From positions 62,001-126,000 of the forward strand of contig DASYXW010000072.1 of the NCBI GenBank assembly GCA_035934405.1: a stretch of DNA of 64,000 bases. The letters run 5' to 3'. This document shows, piece after piece, positions 48,603 through 53,879 of the stretch; within the stretch, counting starts at the first letter, position 1; each line of letters begins with the position of its first letter. A model generated the notes under the pieces. The model did no database searches. It was not told where the DNA came from and saw only the letters and a list, made by a program, of their open reading frames with translations. Position numbers and translations under genes: made by a program. Source of the DNA: DASYXW01 sp035934405 (lineage in GTDB: Bacteria; Acidobacteriota; Terriglobia; UBA7540).

Positions 48603-48649
48603 CGCGAGCCAAGCCCCGCCGTCCTCCATGAAGTGTTCCCTGCAACCTA

Positions 48650-48886
48650 TCACCTGTACTGCCGGGCCAGGACCTGGCGCAGGCGGCGGCTGACATCCGA
48701 GGGCAGAGGCGCGGGGCGGCAGTTGCAGAAGATTTCGATGGTACGGCGCGTGGTGGAGACCACCACGCGGCAATGGCGGCAGCCTTCGAGGTGGCGGGCG
48801 AGGTCATGGACGAGCGCGGCATCGAGCTCGCCATCGAGGTACTCGGAGAGTTGCTGAATGACTTCCTTGCAAATCAACTTGACCAA
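48650..48886 (-). CDS. Small zf-HC2-type anti-sigma-like protein
   Basis: 78 residues from TTG 48886. LICKEVIQQLSEYLDGELDA followed by LARHLEGCRHCRVV carries the His-x3-Cys-x2-Cys zinc site of zf-HC2/ZAS anti-sigma domains. There is no membrane segment and no sigma factor gene beside it, so if functional it acts on a sigma factor encoded elsewhere, or it is a free redox or zinc sensor. A further C-x-C (FCNCRP) lies after the ZAS core. Confidence 0.65.
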   Translation of the reverse strand: MVKLICKEVIQQLSEYLDGELDAALVHDLARHLEGCRHCRVVVSTTRRTIEIFCNCRPAPLPSDVSRRLRQVLARQYR

Positions 48887-49377
48887 ACCTGGCTTCCTGA
48901 GCGGAGAAGACTGCCCGGCGCTCTAAACCTGATCCGCCGGTGTGGACTGCGCCGGACGCCCTACCCATTTTCGTCCGGCAGCTTATCGGATGAATCCTCT
49001 GGGGAAGTCGATGCATACAGTGCTGCCACTAAGTCTCTGTAAAGAATCGTCCTGGTGCGAAGACCGGATTGCGCTCACGACTCAAACCGGCTTGCCTCCA
49101 GTGGGGGGGGGGGCAAATCGGGCCTGCTGTGTTCGGATTGAACTTACGTATTTTCAGTAACATTCCCGGTTTAATCGTCATTTCTCTCTTCCGTCCACAC
49201 CCCTCGCTCCGTCCGTGCGGAACGGCGCGCGCGAGGCTGCCGCTGGAAGCGCAAAGATGGATAAGTGTAGGGGTCAAGAAAGTACGTTACCATACGTGTA
49301 TAGTGTTGTCAAGAGTGCAATATTGATACCAAACCCGCGGCTTTTTGTCCCCAGAGCCTCGGACTTTCTGTTAAGTA
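48887..49377. other. Intergenic region with 11-G tract
   Basis: 490 bases without a convincing gene. Holds an uninterrupted run of 11 G (49103-49113). At 49307-49312 it has TTGACA on the minus strand, with only a weak -10. Open frames across it have no ribosome binding site. Confidence 0.4.
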
Positions 49378-49611
49378 ATGCACGTGGGAGATGCCGACGT
49401 GAGCTTGCTCGATTACAAGACGGTTTTGTATCGCCAGGAAGATGGTTCCTGGGTGGCTGAGATTCCCGCCATCGCCGGCTGCTATGCCCTCATGCCGACC
49501 CGGGAGGAAGCGCTCGCCGAGCTCGCCGGCGTTTTTGACATGATTACCGACGAGTACCGGGAGAAAAGCCTGCCCTTGCCTGCCGACACCACCGAAATCG
49601 TCCACGCCTAG
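49378..49611 (+). CDS. HicB-like antitoxin, copy 1
   Basis: 77 residues (ATG 49378; GTG 49399 after GGGAG is an alternative). HicB N-terminal fold: LLDYKTVLYRQEDGSWVAEIPAIAGCYALMPTREEALAELAGVFDMITDEYREK, with no C-terminal RHH/HTH extension. HicB binds and inhibits the HicA mRNA interferase. The downstream hicA-like frame is decayed, so this is an orphan antitoxin or a remnant. A second, intact pair follows 260 bases later. Confidence 0.75.
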   Translation: MHVGDADVSLLDYKTVLYRQEDGSWVAEIPAIAGCYALMPTREEALAELAGVFDMITDEYREKSLPLPADTTEIVHA

Positions 49612-49792
49612 CGCCAGCGCCCGCGAGTTTCAAAAGGCGGCGCGACAGTTGGGCTTCTCGAAGACACGCCAGACCGGAAGTCACGAACGCTGGAATCATC
49701 CTGACGGTCGCGCCGTTACCATTCCCCTCCATGGCGGCCGGGAGATCGGCCCGCCGCTCTTCTTCAAAGCCCAGCGAGCGCATAACGTTTAG
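49610..49792 (+). pseudogene. Decayed HicA toxin
   Basis: Frame 2 encodes SAREFQKAARQLGFSKTRQT, then GSHERWNHPDGRAVTIPLHG and GREIGPPLFFKAQRAHNV, ending TAG 49790-49792. The double-stranded RNA-binding-like HicA pattern (G-F...R..GSH.....P.GR..T.P.H) is clear and the catalytic GSH is present, but there is no ATG, GTG or TTG start near the expected N-terminus and the C-terminal helix diverges after EIGPP. A further HicA scrap (RWDHPDGRGVTVPLH) is readable at about 49800-49850. I read this as a dead toxin gene next to copy 1 of hicB. Confidence 0.6.
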
Positions 49793-49857
49793 GTATGGCC
49801 GGTGGGACCACCCCGACGGCCGCGGTGTTACAGTTCCCCTCCATTTCGTTCTTTCGG

Positions 49858-49866
49858 TGCTATAAT
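49858..49866 (+). promoter_or_regulatory. Extended -10 element of the second hicBA pair
   Basis: TGC followed by perfect TATAAT (49861-49866). Transcription would begin at about 49873, one base before the hicB ATG at 49874, so the mRNA would be leaderless. No good -35 box is present, consistent with an extended -10 promoter. Confidence 0.5.
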
Positions 49867-49873
49867 TCTCCCT

Positions 49874-50107
49874 ATGAAGAAGCCAGCCGGAAAGGCCAGG
49901 GTGCGTGAATTTACCGTGGTCATCGAGCGAGACGAGGATGGTTACTACGTGGCCAGTGTTCCCGCGCTGCATAGCTGTTATACGCAGGCACGCACGCTGG
50001 AAGAATTGGCCCCTCGCATCCGCGAAGTTATCGCCCTTTGCCTGGCGGAACAAAAAGCTCCGCGCATGAAGTTTGTGGGCGTTCAGCAGGTCGAGGTCAG
50101 CGCTTGA
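49874..50107 (+). CDS. hicB: HicB-like antitoxin, copy 2
   Basis: 77 residues from ATG 49874. REFTVVIERDEDGYYVASVPALHSCYTQARTLEELAPRIREVIALCL is the canonical HicB N-terminal domain, with a short basic C-terminus and no DNA-binding extension. Its stop overlaps the HicA start (TTGA), so the pair is translationally coupled in antitoxin-first order. Probably leaderless (see the -10 box at 49861). Confidence 0.85.
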   Translation: MKKPAGKARVREFTVVIERDEDGYYVASVPALHSCYTQARTLEELAPRIREVIALCLAEQKAPRMKFVGVQQVEVSA

Positions 50108-50334
50108 CCCGGCTCCATCCCGTCCGCGCGCGGGAAGTGGTCCGCTTCCTTGAATCTTTGGGCTTCGTGCAAACGCGCCAGCGAGGCAGTCACAGGTTCT
50201 TCCGGCACGCCGACGGGCGCACGACAACGGTTCCCGACCACCGAGGTGAAGATCTCGGTCGCGGAATTTTGGCCAAGATTCTCCGCGACGCCGAAAGCCG
50301 CCCGGAAGAGTTTCTCACCTGGCTCTTGAGCTAG
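50104..50334 (+). CDS. hicA: HicA mRNA interferase toxin
   Basis: 76 residues from TTG 50104, overlapping the hicB stop. HPVRAREVVRFLESLGFVQTRQRGSHRFFRHADGRTTTVPDHRGEDLGRGILAKILRD contains the invariant GSH with the catalytic histidine and the GR.TT.P.H loop. HicA is a translation-independent RNA endonuclease released when HicB is degraded. The C-terminus is about 10 residues longer than typical. Its stop abuts the stop of a convergent winged-helix remnant. Confidence 0.88.
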   Translation: MTRLHPVRAREVVRFLESLGFVQTRQRGSHRFFRHADGRTTTVPDHRGEDLGRGILAKILRDAESRPEEFLTWLLS

Positions 50335-50590
50335 CGATTTCGGTTTGTGGTTGCCGAAGCCCGATATTTCCCCGTGCCGAGAAACTCCACAAGCCCCAAG
50401 TCTCTCAGTTGCTGAAGCTGCTGGCGGATTTTGTCGCGGACGTGGCGGTTGTGCGGATGCAGCCGCGCCAGCGCGTCCGCCTGGGCGCAAACCTCGGCCA
50501 GGGAGAATTCGGCTTGGCCCAGAGAGCGCACAACGTTGAGGACGCCGGTGAAACCGCGTTGCACAACGGACGCCCCCTGTGTCATTCTGT
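50331..50590 (-). pseudogene. DpnI-type winged-helix domain remnant, copy 1
   Basis: The minus frame ending at 50331 encodes about 80 residues: GFTGVLNVVRSLGQAEFSLA, ALARLHPHNRHVRDKIRQQL, LRDLGLVEFLGTGKYRA. This is the C-terminal DNA-reading winged helix of DpnI and of Dam-replacing proteins (LHP.N.HV.DKIRQQLQ.LRD.G..EF..RGKYR). The catalytic PD-(D/E)XK part expected upstream is absent. The frame continues to 50744 but without similarity. A degraded gene or a free-standing HTH domain; a second copy lies at 51238. Confidence 0.6.
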
Positions 50591-50612
50591 TCGAGCGGGG
50601 CGAGGATGAAGC

Positions 50613-50864
50613 ATGAATACCTATAAGGCCGTCCTTCGAGGCAACAGTTTGGAATGGAGTGAGGAGGTCCCCGAGCGTTTGGCCCAGGACCGACCTGTCG
50701 AGGTCAGGGTGACCATCCTGGAACCCAGTGCCGGACAAGGTCAAAGAATGGCCGAGGCGCTGGAGAGGCTGGCCCGCCTGAATGCTCTCTCCTCAATCGC
50801 CGACCCGGTGGCCTGGGAACGCCAGCAGCGTGAAGACCGCGAGCTACCCGGCAGAGATTCGTGA
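50613..50864 (+). CDS. VapC-associated antitoxin
   Basis: 83 residues from ATG 50613. MNTYKAVLRGNSLEWSEEVP starts with an AbrB/DUF2281-like beta strand pattern, followed by an acidic, helical C-terminus (AEALERLARLNALSSIADP, WERQQREDRELPGRDS) of the sort that wraps a PIN toxin. The family is not firmly recognised. The role follows from position: its stop overlaps the VapC start by four bases. Between two copies of the DpnI-type winged-helix remnant. Confidence 0.7.
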   Translation: MNTYKAVLRGNSLEWSEEVPERLAQDRPVEVRVTILEPSAGQGQRMAEALERLARLNALSSIADPVAWERQQREDRELPGRDS

Positions 50865-51229
50865 CATTGATCGACAGCAACATCATCATCTACGCTGCCC
50901 GGCCCGAACACTCCAAACTCCGAGAACTCATCGCCCAAAACGCCCCGGCGGTCTCAGCCGTCAGCTATGTTGAGGTTCTCGGTTATCCTCACCTCAGCCA
51001 AGAAGAGCGCCGCCACTTCGAGGCATTCTTCGCCTCCGCCACAATCCTTCCCATCTCCGAGGCCGTTCTCCACGAAGCTGTGCGGCTCCGGCAGCGGAGG
51101 AAGATGACTCTCGGTGACGCGCTGACGGCGGGAACGGCGCTGGTGCACGGCCTGACTTTGGTCACGCGCAATACGAAGGACTTTGATTGGGTCGAGGGCC
51201 TTCCTCTTCAAAACCCCTTGCAGCCGTGA
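50861..51229 (+). CDS. vapC: VapC-type PIN domain ribonuclease toxin
   Basis: 122 residues from GTG 50861. PIN acidic residues are all present: D in TLIDSNIIIYA, E in VSYVEVLGYP, D in MTLGDALTAGTAL, and D in TRNTKDFDWVEGL. These bind Mg/Mn for single-strand RNA cleavage, in known cases of initiator tRNA or the sarcin-ricin loop. Four-base overlap with the antitoxin gene. Complete by length and motifs. Confidence 0.9.
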   Translation: MTLIDSNIIIYAARPEHSKLRELIAQNAPAVSAVSYVEVLGYPHLSQEERRHFEAFFASATILPISEAVLHEAVRLRQRRKMTLGDALTAGTALVHGLTLVTRNTKDFDWVEGLPLQNPLQP

Positions 51230-51237
51230 ACGCGCCG

Positions 51238-51368
51238 CTACGTCAGCCGATATCGGCCCCGCCCGAGGAATTCCACAAAACCCAGGTCGCGCAACACCTG
51301 AAGCTGCTGGCGGATTTTGTCCCGGACGTGGCGGTTCTGCGGATGGAGGTGCCCTAGTCCTTCCAGGA
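51238..51368 (-). pseudogene. DpnI-type winged-helix domain remnant, copy 2
   Basis: Minus frame ending at 51238: LGHLHPQNRHVRDKIRQQLQ then VLRDLGFVEFLGRGRYRLT. About 42 recognisable residues, nearly identical to copy 1 over the shared part. The similarity stops at the 3' end of the REP-associated transposase gene (stop at 51354), so that element or an associated rearrangement probably removed the rest. Confidence 0.6.
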
Positions 51369-51899
51369 TGGAATCCACCGGCCCTGCGGAGTTGCCATGA
51401 GCCGACGCCAGTCGATCGTCTCCGATCCGGAGAACGGCCATTCGTCCGGTTGCCCACAGAGTCCTTTGCGGACGGGATTCATCCAGATGTAATAGGCCAC
51501 CGCCTCCCAGCGCTCGCCGGGCCTCAGGATATGGTCGTAGGACTTGTGCTGCCAAAGACGTTGCCCCGTCGCCTGCTTAAACTTGAAGCCGGAAACCTGC
51601 TTGAATCGGTTGATAAAGGTCAGGCAATCTGACTGGTCGTCGCTTCCGCTGGCAAGCAAATGCAAATGATCGGGCATGAAACAGTATGCATGGACCTCAA
51701 AGCGCAGGTCCTTCGCCCGTACGCTCAGCAACTCCAGATTCTCCGCAACGAGGCGTGCATCGCGGAACCTCGGTACGCGTCCTTGGGTACATGCGGTCAA
51801 GTAATACCATTGGCGGCCGATGTAGGACGAAGCAGGCAGCCGGATGTTCTTGCGCTGGAATCTCACCGGCCCAGTGTAGCGCCAGTAGCAGTAGCTCAT
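51354..51899 (-). CDS. REP-associated tyrosine transposase (RAYT, IS200-like)
   Basis: 181 residues from ATG 51899; GTG 51866 (VRFQRKNIRLPASSYIG) is the more family-like start. Y1 HUH fold: HAYCFMPDHLHLL holds the HUH pair, and YYIWMNPVRKGL holds the catalytic tyrosine; RQWYYLTACTQGR starts the fold. RAYTs nick DNA at GTAG-headed REP hairpins. Its 5' end runs into an array of exactly such hairpins (51896-52018), and the first REP unit overlaps the ATG. Related hairpins occur elsewhere in the window, so it may be active or recently active. Single-copy RAYTs are usually not flanked by terminal repeats, and none is seen. Confidence 0.88.
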   Translation of the reverse strand: MSYCYWRYTGPVRFQRKNIRLPASSYIGRQWYYLTACTQGRVPRFRDARLVAENLELLSVRAKDLRFEVHAYCFMPDHLHLLASGSDDQSDCLTFINRFKQVSGFKFKQATGQRLWQHKSYDHILRPGERWEAVAYYIWMNPVRKGLCGQPDEWPFSGSETIDWRRLMATPQGRWIPSWKD

Positions 51900-52018
51900 G
51901 TAGCGCCGCCCTTTAGGGCGGCACATGCCTCATGTAGCGCCGCCCTTGTAGGGCGGCACATGCCTCATGTAGCGCCGCCCTTTAGGGCGGCACATGCCGG
52001 GCTAAAGCCCGGCGCTAC
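51896..52018. repeat. REP hairpin array next to the transposase
   Basis: Three direct units (51896-51929, 51930-51964, 51965-51998), each TCATGTAG, a stem GCCGCCC/GGGCGGC around TTTA or TTGTA, then ACATGCC. The fourth, inverted unit (stem GCCGGGC/GCCCGGC) ends in GCGCTAC at 52018. GTAG heads the direct units and CTAC closes the inverted one, as in REP/BIME clusters. Confidence 0.85.
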
Positions 52019-52188
52019 TCTTGTGAGTCGGTTCCGGGGAGGTTGGAATGGTTGCGGCCCCACGCGTACCCAATGTCGTAAGCTCGCGCGGCACACTTGT
52101 GGCGCTGCAGGCCCGCCTGCGATTCATGCAGCTCGTCTAATGTCTCGCCTGGAGCGATTTTTCGGTGCCAGCAGTGATTCTCGGCCAT
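52015..52188 (-). CDS. Small protein with HKCA motif, third gene of the RM operon
   Basis: 57 residues from ATG 52188, 16 bases after the nuclease stop. ENHCWHRKIAPGETLDELHE, then SQAGLQRHKCAARAYDIGYA. A C.H...AP...L..L..SQ.G..RHKCA.CAY..G pattern occurs, as I recall, in small proteins or domains beside restriction genes. Here the second Cys of the CxxC is Arg (HKCAAR), which would weaken zinc binding. Its stop codon (TAG, 52017-52015) lies inside the terminal CTAC of the REP array, so the array may have trimmed the 3' end. Too short for a firm family. Confidence 0.5.
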   Translation of the reverse strand: MAENHCWHRKIAPGETLDELHESQAGLQRHKCAARAYDIGYAWGRNHSNLPGTDSQE

Positions 52189-52204
52189 CTGATGTAAACG
52201 AGGA

Positions 52205-52612
52205 CTACCCTCGTTGGTCAAGCGCTAGCCCAAAGTAAAGCCGAAGCCACGGTTCAAGGTCGCCGAATTCCACGGCTTTGCCCGTGGAAACTAGATAGGA
52301 TTTCATGTTGGCAGTAAAGCCAGGCCCCGCGAACACTACCAAGCCATCAATCGGCCAAGCGGCCATGTCCTGAATGGTCGTCGGGATCTTCTCCTCAGCA
52401 GTTCCAGAAACCTCTTGGTATTTGCATTCAACTCCGAGAGTCTTGCCGTTGGCCGGATTCCTTAGCACAACATCTATCTTGCGCTCCGCACCCCACAGCC
52501 GGCGCGCAACTTTGTATTGCTCGCGAGCCTCCAGCCCCAGTCTTTCGGCCAACGCCCTGACCTGCTTTACTAGCTCGTCTCCGCCGTGAACGGCCTTCGC
52601 TCCGCCTGCCAT
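52205..52612 (-). CDS. PD-(D/E)XK restriction-type endonuclease
   Basis: 135 residues from ATG 52612, immediately after the methyltransferase stop (TAAATG). The nuclease core is visible: E in LGLEAREQYKVARRLWG, then RKIDVVLRN and LGVECKYQEVSGTAEEKIP, giving the D...E-x-K signature. The short length resembles minimal PD-(D/E)XK partners of adenine methyltransferases. Predicted to cut the unmethylated recognition site of the adjacent enzyme. Translation looks coupled to the methyltransferase, i.e. methyltransferase first, which is protective. Confidence 0.75.
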   Translation of the reverse strand: MAGGAKAVHGGDELVKQVRALAERLGLEAREQYKVARRLWGAERKIDVVLRNPANGKTLGVECKYQEVSGTAEEKIPTTIQDMAAWPIDGLVVFAGPGFTANMKSYLVSTGKAVEFGDLEPWLRLYFGLALDQRG

Positions 52613-53524
52613 TTACACTCCTCCGATCGCGACGCTTCTCCCGGAGCACTCACTTGCAGTGTAAAGCTGTGCTTTGGGGCTCATTCCCTCTCTTAACCTC
52701 TTCAAACTGATTTCAATCCAGTGCGGATCGACCTCGAGGCCCACAAACTTTCGCCGGAGCATCACGCAGGCCAAGCCCGTGGCTCCGCTGCCCATAAACG
52801 GGTCGAGCACCAAATCGCCTTCATCCGACGCCGCCAGTAGAATCCGTCTGAGCAACGCCACCGGTTTCTGCGTCGGGTGCTTGCCGAAACGCTTTTCGTC
52901 GCGCTCGGGAGGCGGAATCTCCCATACGCTTTTCATCTGCTTGCCGCCGGCAAGCTGCCGCATCAGCTTGTAATTGAACGTATGCCGGCTCTTGCGGTTC
53001 TTGGCCGCCCAGATAATCGTCTCCGTGGCGTGGGTGAAGTAGCGGCAACTCAGGTTGGGCGGCGGGTTGGGCTTCACCCAGGTGATGTCGTTCAGGAGCT
53101 TCATGCCGAGCTGCTGCATGGCGAAGCCGACGGAGTGAATCACGTGGCTGGTGCCCGAGACCCAGAGCGTGCCGTTGGGCTTCAAGACGCGCTGGCAGGC
53201 GGCCAGCCAAGCCCTATTGAACTCGTGGTCGAGGTCGGGCCCTCGGGACTTGTCCCACTTGCCCTTGTTGACGCTTACCATGCGCCCGGCGTGGCAGGTG
53301 ATGCCGTCGTTCGAGAGGAAGTAGGGCGGGTCGGCGAAGACGAGGTCCACGGTGTCGGCGGGAATGGCGGCGAGGATCTCGAGGCAATCGCCCTGATAAA
53401 TCTTGATGTGGTGCTTGGGGTCGTGGAAGACGGGCGGGGGCAGGCCCGGACCCGTTCGGGGCAGGCGGGGCGCGTCAAGTCCCGCGGGTGTTGCGGGCTC
53501 CTGCGATTTGGATGGCGTGCCCAC
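52613..53524 (-). CDS. DNA adenine methyltransferase, DpnA (M2.DpnII)-like beta class
   Basis: 303 residues from GTG 53524 (the first ~38 residues look like an extension; the family starts near HHIKIYQGDCLEIL). Motif IV DPPY at 65-68 in LVFADPPYFLSNDGITC precedes motif I DPFMGSGATGLA near the C-terminus, the beta-class order. Family phrases include NKGKWDKS, KPNPPPNLSCRYFTHATETI, HTFNYKLMRQLAGGKQMKSVW and GKHPTQKP, very close to the DpnA/M2.DpnII type that methylates adenine in GATC. The GATC specificity is inferred from family likeness only. Confidence 0.85.
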   Translation of the reverse strand: MGTPSKSQEPATPAGLDAPRLPRTGPGLPPPVFHDPKHHIKIYQGDCLEILAAIPADTVDLVFADPPYFLSNDGITCHAGRMVSVNKGKWDKSRGPDLDHEFNRAWLAACQRVLKPNGTLWVSGTSHVIHSVGFAMQQLGMKLLNDITWVKPNPPPNLSCRYFTHATETIIWAAKNRKSRHTFNYKLMRQLAGGKQMKSVWEIPPPERDEKRFGKHPTQKPVALLRRILLAASDEGDLVLDPFMGSGATGLACVMLRRKFVGLEVDPHWIEISLKRLREGMSPKAQLYTASECSGRSVAIGGV

Positions 53525-53879
53525 GCGTTTGATTCGTCGGCAGCTTTCTGCAGCGGCGAGCGGCGTTTACCCCGCAGGGGCGGGGCTCGCCGAAAAGCCG
53601 GCGACGGCCCCTCGCCGTTACCGCGACGGATCGGATCGTTGATCGATAAGGCACGCTTGTCAAGGCCGCGCCTCGAGCCGGTGGGAGGGGGGCGAAAGGT
53701 ATTTCACATAAAGTACTTGACAAGTGGATTACTGATGAAGTACTATAGTTGTATCTCTCGTGGGAGGCCGCGGGTGGTTTTGGCGCGAGCCACTAGCCCG
53801 GAGTTGTGGGCGCAAGCGGCCCGGGGGGGAACCCGGGTGAAACGAGGACCGCCGGCCCGCTTCAAGGAGAGGGGACAAA
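53525..53879. other. Divergent intergenic region, RM operon to sensor kinase
   Basis: 355 bases. GC-rich to about 53690, then the kinase promoter at 53717-53746 and a 130-base leader. No gene seen. Confidence 0.5.
53717..53746 (+). promoter_or_regulatory. Promoter of the ethylene-receptor-like kinase operon
   Basis: TTGACA (53717-53722), 18-base spacer, TACTAT (53741-53746). The predicted leader is about 127 bases. Confidence 0.6.

Noticed and set aside
49307..49312. Minus-strand TTGACA as a promoter for the zf-HC2 gene
   Set aside because: The best -10 at 17 bases (TAACGT) is weak and the gene is about 400 bases away.
51896..52018. CRISPR array
   Set aside because: The units are contiguous with no unique spacers between them and each is itself a hairpin. 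This is a REP cluster beside a RAYT.
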